This document shows, in pieces, positions 6,233 through 13,778 of a DNA stretch of 45,428 nucleotides. The notes under the pieces are model-generated. The model saw only the letters and a program-made list of their open reading frames with translations. It made no database searches and was not told the origin of the DNA. Position 1 is the first letter of the stretch. Each line of letters begins with the position of its first letter. The stretch is from Nonomuraea basaltis. Lineage in GTDB: Bacteria > Actinomycetota > Actinomycetes > Streptosporangiales > Streptosporangiaceae. The DNA lies in contig NZ_VCJS01000100.1 in assembly GCF_005893125.1 (NCBI RefSeq), positions 1 through 45,428 of the forward strand. The letters run 5' to 3'. A program made the position numbers and the translations under genes.

Positions 6233-6994
6233 TCAATTGGGCGGGTCGAAACGGCCGTCCACGGCGGTCCAGCCGCCGTCCACGTACAGCACGGACCCGG
6301 TCACGAAGCTCGCCGCGTCGCTGGCCAGGTAGACCACCGCCCCGGCCATCTCCTCGGCCGCCGCCCACCGGCCGAGGGCGCTCTTGGTGGCGTACGCGGC
6401 GTACCAGTCCGGATGATCTTTGATCTGCTGGGTCAGCGGTGTCTCCACCACGCCGGGCGCGATGGCGTTCACCCGCACCCCGTGCGGTCCGAACTCGGCC
6501 GCGGCCGTCCGCAGCAACTGCACCAGCCCGGCCTTGGTGGCCGAGTAGACGCTCTGCCCCGGCTCGGTGACGGACGCCCGGATCGACGCGAACCCGATGA
6601 TCGACCCGCGCCCCCGCGCCACCATCCCCGCTCCGAACGCTCGTACCATGTCGAACGAGGCCCGCAGGTTCAGCCGGACCACCCGGTCGAACTCCTCGCC
6701 GGAGTAGTCGAGCAGCCGCTTGCGCACATTCGTGGCGGCGGTGAACACCAGCACGTCGGCCGGCTCCTCGTCGGCGACCTCGCGCACGGCCTCGGCATCG
6801 AGCACGTCGAGCAGCCGTGCGGTGCCGCCGCACCCGGCGGCGGTCTTCTTCGCCGAGGCCAGGTCCAGGTCGGCGCACACCACTGAGGCCCCGTGAGCGG
6901 CCATGGCCAGCGCCGCCTCTCTGCCTATCCCGCTCCCGGCCCCGATCACCACGGCCCGTCGCCCGTCCAGGCGGAACAGCGCGTCATATCCCAT
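6233..6994 (-). CDS. SDR family oxidoreductase
   Basis: A 253-residue classical short-chain dehydrogenase/reductase. Residues 18-24 GAGSGIG bind the nucleotide, ADLD at 41-44 after the second strand suggests NAD(H) preference, and Asn109, Ser137, Tyr150 and Lys154 form the catalytic tetrad (YSATK). The C-terminal signature YVDGGWTAVDG is typical. The usual NNAG after strand 4 is replaced by TAATN. The best guess is a sugar-acid or 3-oxoacyl type dehydrogenase; the substrate is unknown. The ATG at 6994 is followed upstream by the palindromic operator at 7011-7025, in the 83-bp gap shared with the divergent methyltransferase, so it is likely controlled by a GntR/FadR-type repressor encoded elsewhere. 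Confidence 0.85.
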   Translation of the reverse strand: MGYDALFRLDGRRAVVIGAGSGIGREAALAMAAHGASVVCADLDLASAKKTAAGCGGTARLLDVLDAEAVREVADEEPADVLVFTAATNVRKRLLDYSGEEFDRVVRLNLRASFDMVRAFGAGMVARGRGSIIGFASIRASVTEPGQSVYSATKAGLVQLLRTAAAEFGPHGVRVNAIAPGVVETPLTQQIKDHPDWYAAYATKSALGRWAAAEEMAGAVVYLASDAASFVTGSVLYVDGGWTAVDGRFDPPN

Positions 6995-7010
6995 GTGAGG
7001 CAGACTAGCG

Positions 7011-7025
7011 ACTGGTCTGACCAGT
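7011..7025. promoter_or_regulatory. FadR/GntR-type palindromic operator
   Basis: ACTGGT-CTG-ACCAGT is a perfect 6-bp inverted repeat with a 3-bp centre. It fits the TNGTNNNACNA consensus of FadR-subfamily GntR regulators (compare CTGGTNNNACCAG). It lies 17 bp upstream of the SDR start and 52 bp upstream of the methyltransferase start. No GntR gene is in the window, so the regulator must be elsewhere. Confidence 0.6.
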
Positions 7026-7077
7026 GCACCAGGTGCCCCTCGCCGGAATGTCGGTGGCCGCTGGCAGGATGGCCCGC

Positions 7078-7692
7078 ATGCCGAACATCGCCGCACACTG
7101 GGACGCCGCCGCCGACTCCTTCGACGAGGAGCCCGATCATGGGCTACGCGACCCCGGGGTCCGGGCCGCCTGGGCCGGCCGGCTGGCCGCGTGGCTGCCG
7201 GAGGGACCGCTCGACGTGCTCGACCTGGGGTGCGGCACGGGGTCGCTGTCGCTGCTGCTGGCCGAGCGCGGGCATCGGGTCGCGGGGGTGGATCTGGCGC
7301 CCCGGATGGTGGCACGGGCGCGGGCCAAGCTGGCGGGCACGGGCGCGGTCGTGCTGGTCGGAGATGCCGCGCGGCCGCCCGTCGGTGCGCGGCGGTTCGA
7401 TGTGGTGCTGGCCCGGCACCTGCTGTGGACCATTTCCGAGCCGGAGGCGGCGCTGGCCCACTGGGCGGCGCTGCTGCGGCCAGGTGGGCGGCTCGTCCTC
7501 GTGGAGGGGCGCTGGGACGCGTCCACCGAGGGGAGCGGGGACCTGCCGTGGGACGGCGGCGTGCGCGCGGACGACCTGGTGGCGGCGCTGCGGCCGATCG
7601 TCGCGGACCTGCGCGTCGACCCGCTCACCGACCCGGCGCTGTGGGGCAGGGAGATCGACGACGAACGCTACGCCGTGGTGGCGCTCACGTAG
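7078..7692 (+). CDS. Class I SAM-dependent methyltransferase
   Basis: A 204-residue Rossmann methyltransferase. Motif I is VLDLGCGTGSLSLLLA, followed by the acidic end of strand 2 (VAGVDLAPRM), motif II FDVVLARHLLW and motif III LRPGGRLVLVEGRW. It resembles small-molecule methyltransferases of the UbiE/Methyltransf_11 group; the acceptor is unknown. The start at 7078 (MPNIAAHWD) is preferred because a GGCAGGA motif precedes it and the family similarity begins there; an ATG at 7069 is possible. It diverges from the SDR gene across the palindrome at 7011-7025. Confidence 0.82.
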   Translation: MPNIAAHWDAAADSFDEEPDHGLRDPGVRAAWAGRLAAWLPEGPLDVLDLGCGTGSLSLLLAERGHRVAGVDLAPRMVARARAKLAGTGAVVLVGDAARPPVGARRFDVVLARHLLWTISEPEAALAHWAALLRPGGRLVLVEGRWDASTEGSGDLPWDGGVRADDLVAALRPIVADLRVDPLTDPALWGREIDDERYAVVALT

Positions 7693-7734
7693 CCCGCCGT
7701 GACCGTGACGCGGGGGCCGTCACGGTGGTGCGGG
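7693..7734. terminator. Bidirectional terminator
   Basis: ACCGTGACG (7702-7710) pairs with CGTCACGGT (7718-7726) around a 7-nt loop, and outer CCCGC/GCGGG (7693-7697 and 7730-7734) extends it. It fills the gap between the methyltransferase stop and the end of the convergent GNAT remnant. Confidence 0.7.
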
Positions 7735-7735
7735 C

Positions 7736-7909
7736 TCACGTGCGGCGGGCGGCCTCCCAGCCGGCCCGCAGCAGCTCGTACTCCACGTCGCCCTGGTCGG
7801 AGCCCTCGATGGGGTGGGGCCAGTCCTCGAAGAAGGTCCGTACGAACCTTAGCCCGCACTTCTCCATGACCCGCCGCGAGCCGGCGTTCACCGTCATCGT
7901 CCGGGCGAA
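7736..7909 (-). pseudogene. GNAT acetyltransferase, C-terminal fragment
   Basis: The last 57 codons of a minus-strand frame encode TMTVNAGSRRVMEKCGLRFV followed by RTFFEDWPHPIEGSDQGDVEY, the conserved C-terminal part of RimJ/RimL-like GNAT acetyltransferases (N at the start of helix 4, EKxGF/L motif). No N-terminal domain precedes it: upstream sequence (7910-8063) is unrelated and contains no start with similarity. A 5' deletion has left this fragment with its normal stop and terminator. Confidence 0.75.
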
Positions 7910-8063
7910 CACCGCGAATCGAGACCGTTCAGGGAGCGGGGTTCGAGACCGGGTCGGCGGCCGGGCCGGGCAATCCGTGGCCGCCTTCCCCCGAGGGGTC
8001 TGGCCGGTGCAATGTGGGGGAGGAACCTCAAAGTTGCCCAAGCCCAGCGGAGAGGAGCACATC

Positions 8064-8261
8064 ATGCACGCGAACGTCGGTGACACCTTGCTCGTACACG
8101 GTCACGTCGTCGGCCAGAGCGACCGCAAGGCCGTGATCGTCGAGGTCCGGGGCGCGGACGGCGCGCCGCCCTTCCTCGTCCGGTACGACGACGAGCATGA
8201 GCAGCTCGTCTTCCCCGGTCCCGACGCGGTGGTCGTGCCGGCCGGCGACGAGCCCGGATGA
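8064..8261 (+). CDS. DUF1918 family protein
   Basis: A 65-residue protein of the actinobacterial DUF1918 family, small SH3-like beta barrels of unknown role. The family pattern is clear: VGDTLLVHGHVVGQSDRKAVIVEVRG followed by GAPPFLVRYDDEHEQLVFPGPDAVV. The start at 8064 has a good Shine-Dalgarno (GGAGAGGAG). The next gene is 200 bp away, beyond a hairpin, so it is probably a single-gene transcript. Confidence 0.88.
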   Translation: MHANVGDTLLVHGHVVGQSDRKAVIVEVRGADGAPPFLVRYDDEHEQLVFPGPDAVVVPAGDEPG

Positions 8262-8274
8262 CGCGCGGACGGGT

Positions 8275-8300
8275 CGGCGAGGCGGCGCAGGGCCTCGCCG
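8275..8300 (+). terminator. Terminator after DUF1918 gene
   Basis: A 9-bp perfect stem, CGGCGAGGC (8275-8283) with GCCTCGCCG (8292-8300), and an 8-nt loop, starting 13 bp past the stop. The remaining spacer to 8463 has a short AT-rich patch (8418-8447), probably the promoter of the next gene. Confidence 0.65.
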
Positions 8301-8463
8301 GCGCCGCGCCCCGACCCGGCCGCGACCTGGTTGCCGTCCCGGTCGCGGGCGATGGCGACGACGAGCCCTCCGGCGGGGTCGCGCCGGCTCACGGGTGTTG
8401 ACGCTGGCGGGCATCGTTTCTTAAACTCATCATGTAATGAATTCTGTGGTGAGGGGCGATCCC

Positions 8464-8970
8464 ATGCGCAAGACACCCGCAGCCGTCGCCAGCGCCGTCT
8501 TCTTCGCCGTCGCGCCGGGCACCGTCGCCGTCCTCCTGCCGTATTTGATCAGCGGCTGGCGGATGCGCGACCCCTTCCCGGACCCGGTCATGATCCCGCT
8601 CAAGGCGCTGGGCGCGATCCTGGTGCTCGGCGGGCTCGCCGTGCTGGTCAACGCGTTCGTCAGGTTCGTCGTCGAGGGGCTCGGCACGCCGATGCCGGTC
8701 GCGCCGCCCGACCGGCTGGTGGTCGGCGGCTTCTACCGGTACGTCCGCAACCCCATGTACGTCGCGATCTTCGCCGCCGTCATCGGGCAGGCCATGATCT
8801 TCGGGGATCCGTGGCTGCTGGTCTACGTCGCCGTCATGGCGATCCCCGTCTACTCGTTCGTGCACTGGTACGAGGAGCCGCACCTGCACAAGAGGTTCGG
8901 CGCCGACTACGACGACTACCGCGCCCACGTGCCGGGCTGGTGGCCGCGCCTGCGCCCGTACCACCCGTGA
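8464..8970 (+). CDS. Isoprenylcysteine methyltransferase-like membrane protein
   Basis: A 168-residue membrane protein of the ICMT/PEMT family. It has hydrophobic segments at about residues 7-27, 44-66 and 105-135 and the SAM-binding C-terminal signature GFYRYVRNPMYVAIF, then EEPHLHKRFGADYDDYRAHVPGWWP. Members methylate lipids, isoprenylated or other small acceptors at the membrane; the substrate here is unknown. The start at 8464 is chosen because GAGGGG lies 7 nt upstream; an in-frame ATG at 8437 would add nine residues without a ribosome site. Confidence 0.8.
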   Translation: MRKTPAAVASAVFFAVAPGTVAVLLPYLISGWRMRDPFPDPVMIPLKALGAILVLGGLAVLVNAFVRFVVEGLGTPMPVAPPDRLVVGGFYRYVRNPMYVAIFAAVIGQAMIFGDPWLLVYVAVMAIPVYSFVHWYEEPHLHKRFGADYDDYRAHVPGWWPRLRPYHP

Positions 8971-9031
8971 GGGCCACCATCACCCCGGAGGTTGGAGTTC
9001 CACGTCCGGAGCGGTTTGACTATCAGTGAGG

Positions 9032-9058
9032 AACTATGGTCGTCTCGTGACCATTGTT
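9032..9058. promoter_or_regulatory. 27-bp imperfect dyad upstream of the large secreted protein
   Basis: AACTATGGTC (9032-9041) and GACCATTGTT (9049-9058) form a 10-bp inverted repeat with one mismatch and a 7-bp centre, in an AT-richer stretch 42 bp before the start at 9100. A TTGACT hexamer lies at 9016-9021. It could be an operator overlapping the promoter. Confidence 0.45.
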
Positions 9059-9099
9059 TCTGATGGGATGAATTAGACCGGTCCGGGGGAGAACGTTTC

Positions 9100-12000
9100 A
9101 TGCCGCACGCCCTCTTGCGCGTGCTCGCTTCGATGTCCATCGCAAGCACCGTCCTGGTGGCCGCGCCGTCCGTCGCGCAAGCCCAGGTCCAGGTGCGGGC
9201 ACAGGCGGAGACCGCGGCGGCCGTCAAGGTCCGGCCCGTGCCCGCCGTCGAGGAGCCGCCGGCCGCCGTGGTGACCGTCCCCACGCAGCCGTCGCTCGCG
9301 CTACGGCCCGCCGGCGACGAGCGGGTCGGTCCAGGTGAGCCCGAGGTGACCACGCCCGCCGGACCCGGGCTGGTCAACGAGATCATCGCCGATGCCGCCC
9401 GCGTCCAGGAGGAGCAGGGCCTGGGCAGGCAGGTGCCCGACGCCAGGAAAGTCCTGCCGGACACGAGCCAGGCCGAGCCGCTGACGCTGACGAAGCCGCT
9501 GGCCGCGGTCGGCAAGGTGTTCGACGAGCTCGGGAAGGCCGTGCCGGGGATCATGTACCGGCTGTGCGTGGAGAGCGCCGAGATGTCGGTGTCCTGCTCG
9601 ATCCGGCAGCCCGTCGGCGTGCCCGTGGCCGCCGACGTCACCGGCGACGGCTCCCCCGACCTGGCCGCCGACCTGGTGCCCGCCGCCATGCCCGGGGAGG
9701 GCGCGGCCGGGCTCCGCTTCGCCGTCAAGCGCCTGGCGAAGGAGAACGTCAAGGCGCAGGTCTGGGCCGAGTACGACAACAAGGTGGCGGTCGGGTTCGA
9801 CGGGTTGCGGCGCGGCTCTTCGCTGTCGGCCTACGACGAGGGAACGTTCACCGTGGACCTGGCGGGCAAGCAGGTCAAGGCCGAGATCGAGCGCACGGAG
9901 CCGGGCGCGTCGGTGGCCATGGTGGCGGGGCTGATCGGGCGCAGCGCGGTGAGCCTGCGCCAGACACCGGCCACCGAGAAGCTCACCGTGAACGCCTCCC
10001 TCGACCTCGACTCTCCCGCGCTCGACGTCACCGCCTCGGCCCCCGCCAAGCTGGAGGCGCTGGCCGTGACCGGACGCCAGTTCACCCAGGCCGTGCTCGA
10101 CCGGATGCCCACCCGCGCCAAGGTGCGGCTGTCGGGCGGCGACATCCGCTTCGCCAGCCCGTCCTCCATCGCCCGCGCCGAGGTGCACCACTACACCTAC
10201 CGCGACGGGCGGCTGGCCAGGGTGCTGAGCGCCGAGCTGCGGAAGGTGCCGCCGACCCTCACCGCCGAGTACGGCGCCGCGAACGGCAAGCAGACCCTGG
10301 AGATCAACGCGGGCCGCCCCCGCGCCGGCGCCGCCGAACTGGTCTTCTTCGACCGCGCCGCGGCCAAGACGGTGCTGCGGGCCGAGCTGAGCGACCTGCC
10401 CGCCCAGGTACGCCTGGTCAACGACCTGGCCGAGCACCGCGTCACGCACAAGACCAGCTCGCCCATCGGCAGGTTCGCGGTGGTGCTCCAGCGCAACGAG
10501 GGCGCCATCTCGAGCCCGCGCGGCGGCCACGTCACCATGATCAAGGATGGCGCCGCGGTCGGGGTGTCGGGGCTGCTGACGGGGCTGTCCGGGTTCGACG
10601 TCACGTACGGGGCCGTGCCGCGGGCACACCTGGAGGTGGACTCCAGCGGCCGGTCGTTCCTGGGCGCGGCCAGCATCGACGGCACCCACGTGGCCAGGCT
10701 GGAGATCTCGAACACGCCCTCCACCGTGGACGTCACGCTCGACCCGGCCGCGAGGAAGGCCACCTACCAGGCCAGCGGGGTGATCGACAAGCTGCGGGCC
10801 GCGTACGCGAACGTCAAGTCGGGACCCACGATCGACGGGACCGTCCTCGGCGTGCGCGACGACGTCAAGGCGTCGTGGGAGCTGGGCGAGCGTACGACCG
10901 TCAAGGTCGACACGTCCTCCAAGATCAAGCAAATCCAGATTTATGCCAATAAAGCGCACGTGACCTCCACCGGGGCCGGCACCCCTGGACCCGCGGGCGC
11001 CGCCGGTGGACCCGCCGGAACCGCGGCCACCGGAGCCGGCCCTACAGGGACTCCGGGAACGGGGAGTGCCGGCACCGGGGCTGGGAGCGCTGGGACGGCG
11101 GGGACCGCCGTGGCATCCGGTGACGACGTGCGGGCGACCGTCGAAGGGGTGCGCAAGCGCGTCGAGCTGGTCGCCGACACCAAGGCCCAGACGCTCACTT
11201 GGACCGCGGACACCCCGGTCGCCAAGGTCTCGGCGCTGGCCAGGGCCAGGATCGGCAACCGGTACGCCAGGGCCGCCGCCGAGGTGACCGGGGTGCCGGC
11301 CCGCTTCGACGCCTCGTGGACCCCCGCGTCGTACCGCTTCCGCGGCCTGTCCGGCCCCGTCGGCTCGGCCGCGCTCGCGTTCACCAACCACGACGGTGCC
11401 AAGTCGCCCACGAGACCTCACCTGGCGGCGCACTACGACCAGGCGTCGGGCGACCTGGACGCCAGCGTGCTGGTCAAGGGGCTGTCGCAGGTCGAGTTCA
11501 GCCCGGCGGCGCAGGGGTTCACCGCCGACTTCCGCTCGGCCAGGCAGACCCTCGCCGTCGACGCCGACGTCACCCAGGGAGACCTGCGCTTCGGCCTGAT
11601 CGGCACCCTCGGCCCCGTGCCCGGCCGCCTCGCGGTCTCCGCCGCCGACGGCAAGCTCACGTACTCGGGCTCGCGCCTGGACGTGCGCGCCCGCGCCTGG
11701 CTCGGCAAGACGGCGGCGCTGAAGCAGATGCGCGCCGCCCCCGCCGTGCCGGGCGGCGTGTCGCTGGTGGACGGCGGGTGCGCGGCCGGATCGCCGGGCT
11801 GCGCCCAAGGGCCCTTCTGCACGCCCGATCGCGGCTGCTTCGGCCTGCAGGGCTATCTCGACGTGACCGGGCTGCCCGATCAAGTGTCGGTGGACCTGGC
11901 GGGCAAGACGTTCGCGTTCTCGGGGTTCAGCCCGCGTCGCCGCAGCCTCGGCGTGTACCTCGCCAGCAGCGTCCTCTCACCGGTGCCCATCAAGGCCAGG

Positions 12001-13275
12001 GCCACCCTGACCGGCCTCCCGTCCAAGATCACCAGCATGTCGCTGGGGCCGTTCGGCGTCGGGCAGGGGAACGCCGTCCAGGCCGGATACCGCATCGAGC
12101 CCGCCGCCACGCTCGGCGCGCTCGACGTGCGGGTCGAGGCCGGGGGCCTGCGCGGCCACGTGGCGATCAATCCGGTGCCCGCCGCGGTGTCCGTCCAGGG
12201 CACGTACGGCGCCCAGACCCGCATCCGCGTGTCGAACTCCGCCGCCGTCAAACGCCTCACCGCCAAGGTGACGCTGGCCGGCAAGGGCACGGGCGAGCTG
12301 CTGTTCGGGGACGTGCCCGCCGTGTTCGGGGTGGACGCCGACGCCTCGGCCGCCGGGCTCGGCGTGCCCGCCGTCACGTACAAGGCGGAGGGCGGCGCCA
12401 GCACCCTCGACGGATACCTCGGCGTGGAGCGCGGCCTGGTGGATCCGCAGAGCCGGCTCGGCGACGTGGCGTTCTCGGTCAAGGATCTCGCGGCCGACAC
12501 CACCATCCGGCTCAACCCCGACCAGTCGCTCGACCTCGTCTCCAAGCCGGTCCCCACGGGCCGCATCGCGCTGCGCGGCGGGTTCAAGGTGGACCCCATG
12601 GCGCGGCAGAGCCTCGCCGTGAGCAAGGAGGTCCCGTACACGACCGGGTTCCTCACCTACCATCTCGGCGGGAGCTTCGGGCTCGGGGCCAGCTCGGTCG
12701 AGGACGTCGCGCTGTCCGTGCGGCGCGTGTCGTGGCTGCGCGTCCGCCCGGGCAAGGTCCCCTTCGGGCTGAAGGCGCCCCCGGCGCTCGGGTTCGTCGC
12801 GCCCGGCTTCGAGGGGAACTACGACCGCCTGAACATCGCCGCCAAAGGCGTGGACCTGCGGCCCGACGTCTCCCTGGACGTCAAGCTGAGCAGGGAGGTC
12901 GGCGACGACCTCTTCCACGAGTCGGTACGGCTCGGCCCCACCACCTCGCTCGCGCTGCGCCGCTACGACCAGCGGATGCGGCGGATCGGGGCCAAACAGG
13001 AGGTCAAGGCGGCCGGGATCAGCCTGGCCTGCGTGACCGTCGACGCCAAGCCGGGGTTCGCGGCGGGCGGCACCAACGCGATCACGTTGCGCGGCGCCGA
13101 CGGGCCGCAGATGATCTCCCTGCTGGATCCGGGCGGGCAAGTGCCCGACTACGCGGTGGACCTGCTGACGCAGTTCATGAGCCCGTTCCCTGGGGCGGAC
13201 TGGAAGGTGGCGAGCACCAAGGCCGGCTCCTGCACCACCGCCCGCCCGTCCCCGCACCCGCAGGCCAAGTCCTGA
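9100..13275 (+). CDS. Very large secreted protein of unknown function
   Basis: A 1391-residue product with an N-terminal signal peptide ending near VAQAQ (about residue 27) and no hydrophobic C-terminal anchor or LPxTG motif. I do not recognise the family. Residues about 175-190 (DVTGDGSPDLAADL) resemble a calcium-binding FG-GAP-like loop. The rest is beta-rich and semi-repetitive: a motif like x-L-x-G-[LV]-P-x-x-[VF]-x-[VA]-x-[WLF] recurs (DLPAQVRLV, VTGVPARFDASW, VTGLPDQVSVDL, LTGLPSKITSM), suggesting repeated beta modules. Residues 622-672 are a Gly/Ala/Pro/Thr-only linker, collagen-like in composition, between two such halves. Cysteines are few; four cluster near residues 894-913. The start is supported by GGGGGAG upstream. 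It stands alone, with a dyad upstream and hairpins downstream. Confidence 0.85.
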   Translation: MPHALLRVLASMSIASTVLVAAPSVAQAQVQVRAQAETAAAVKVRPVPAVEEPPAAVVTVPTQPSLALRPAGDERVGPGEPEVTTPAGPGLVNEIIADAARVQEEQGLGRQVPDARKVLPDTSQAEPLTLTKPLAAVGKVFDELGKAVPGIMYRLCVESAEMSVSCSIRQPVGVPVAADVTGDGSPDLAADLVPAAMPGEGAAGLRFAVKRLAKENVKAQVWAEYDNKVAVGFDGLRRGSSLSAYDEGTFTVDLAGKQVKAEIERTEPGASVAMVAGLIGRSAVSLRQTPATEKLTVNASLDLDSPALDVTASAPAKLEALAVTGRQFTQAVLDRMPTRAKVRLSGGDIRFASPSSIARAEVHHYTYRDGRLARVLSAELRKVPPTLTAEYGAANGKQTLEINAGRPRAGAAELVFFDRAAAKTVLRAELSDLPAQVRLVNDLAEHRVTHKTSSPIGRFAVVLQRNEGAISSPRGGHVTMIKDGAAVGVSGLLTGLSGFDVTYGAVPRAHLEVDSSGRSFLGAASIDGTHVARLEISNTPSTVDVTLDPAARKATYQASGVIDKLRAAYANVKSGPTIDGTVLGVRDDVKASWELGERTTVKVDTSSKIKQIQIYANKAHVTSTGAGTPGPAGAAGGPAGTAATGAGPTGTPGTGSAGTGAGSAGTAGTAVASGDDVRATVEGVRKRVELVADTKAQTLTWTADTPVAKVSALARARIGNRYARAAAEVTGVPARFDASWTPASYRFRGLSGPVGSAALAFTNHDGAKSPTRPHLAAHYDQASGDLDASVLVKGLSQVEFSPAAQGFTADFRSARQTLAVDADVTQGDLRFGLIGTLGPVPGRLAVSAADGKLTYSGSRLDVRARAWLGKTAALKQMRAAPAVPGGVSLVDGGCAAGSPGCAQGPFCTPDRGCFGLQGYLDVTGLPDQVSVDLAGKTFAFSGFSPRRRSLGVYLASSVLSPVPIKARATLTGLPSKITSMSLGPFGVGQGNAVQAGYRIEPAATLGALDVRVEAGGLRGHVAINPVPAAVSVQGTYGAQTRIRVSNSAAVKRLTAKVTLAGKGTGELLFGDVPAVFGVDADASAAGLGVPAVTYKAEGGASTLDGYLGVERGLVDPQSRLGDVAFSVKDLAADTTIRLNPDQSLDLVSKPVPTGRIALRGGFKVDPMARQSLAVSKEVPYTTGFLTYHLGGSFGLGASSVEDVALSVRRVSWLRVRPGKVPFGLKAPPALGFVAPGFEGNYDRLNIAAKGVDLRPDVSLDVKLSREVGDDLFHESVRLGPTTSLALRRYDQRMRRIGAKQEVKAAGISLACVTVDAKPGFAAGGTNAITLRGADGPQMISLLDPGGQVPDYAVDLLTQFMSPFPGADWKVASTKAGSCTTARPSPHPQAKS

Positions 13276-13285
13276 GGGGTTAGTG

Positions 13286-13319
13286 CCGCCCTGGGGCGGT
13301 GCGCCCGCCTCTGAGGCGG
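13286..13319 (+). terminator. Twin short hairpins after the secreted protein
   Basis: CCGCCC/GGGCGG (13286-13299) and CCGCCTC/GAGGCGG (13305-13319) form two compact adjacent hairpins 10-45 bp after the stop. They may act as a terminator for the 4.2-kb gene. Confidence 0.5.
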
Positions 13320-13381
13320 TACGTGCCGCTCCCTGCGCGGGGGTGCCCGCGTCCGGGGCGGTGTGTCCTGGCGTGGGCGGC

Positions 13382-13657
13382 TCAGGGAAGCGATCGGCCC
13401 AGGCGCAGCCGGACGCGGTCGCCGTGCCTGGCGGCCTCGCGTACGGTCCATACGCGCTCATCGATGACCGTGCCGCGGGCCGTCATGTACCCGCCCAGCC
13501 GGAGCACCGGCCTGCCCGTGTCGTCGCTCAGCAGCTTCGCCCGCGACTCCGAGTCGTCGCCGAAGAGCACGAGGAAGTCGTCGGTGTCCGCCGGGGCGTC
13601 CAGGACCAGGCCGGGATGGAGATGGGAGTAGGGCACCTCGATGACGTAGTGGCTCAC
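13382..13657 (-). CDS. Hypothetical protein
   Basis: A 91-residue product read from a GTG start (SHYVIEVPYSHLHPG...), containing the acidic stretch DAPADTDDFLVLFGDDSES and a basic C-terminus. I do not recognise the family. The GTG at 13657 is preferred because AGGGA precedes it at proper distance; a longer frame starting at an ATG near 13753 would run over the promoter region of the divergent esterase. It has no membrane segment or signal peptide. Reading-frame codon bias (G/C at third positions) supports it being real. Confidence 0.55.
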   Translation of the reverse strand: MSHYVIEVPYSHLHPGLVLDAPADTDDFLVLFGDDSESRAKLLSDDTGRPVLRLGGYMTARGTVIDERVWTVREAARHGDRVRLRLGRSLP

Positions 13658-13737
13658 GTGATCATCCCTACCCAGGCGAGGCGCCTTCACCGGTCGAGGC
13701 GGAAGGCGGGACGGGATAGCGCTTTCCGACATGATGG

Positions 13738-13751
13738 GGTGAAATATCACC
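13738..13751. promoter_or_regulatory. Small dyad in the divergent promoter region
   Basis: GGTGA-AATA-TCACC is a 5-bp inverted repeat with an AT centre, 28 bp before the esterase start and about 80 bp before the divergent hypothetical gene. The size suits an operator half-site pair, but it is short enough to be chance. Confidence 0.3.
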
Positions 13752-13778
13752 ATCCCACTGCTACAGGTTGGAGAATCC

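Noticed and set aside
8102..8476. Minus-strand ORF across the DUF1918 gene and its 3' spacer
   Set aside because: A stretch (GLVVAIARDRDGNQVAAG) looks protein-like, but it is antisense to a clear gene, has no good start, and I cannot assign a family.
9301..11883. 860-codon minus-strand frame inside the large secreted protein gene
   Set aside because: Composition typical of an antisense shadow (Gly/Arg/His/Asp-rich), no start signals or domains.
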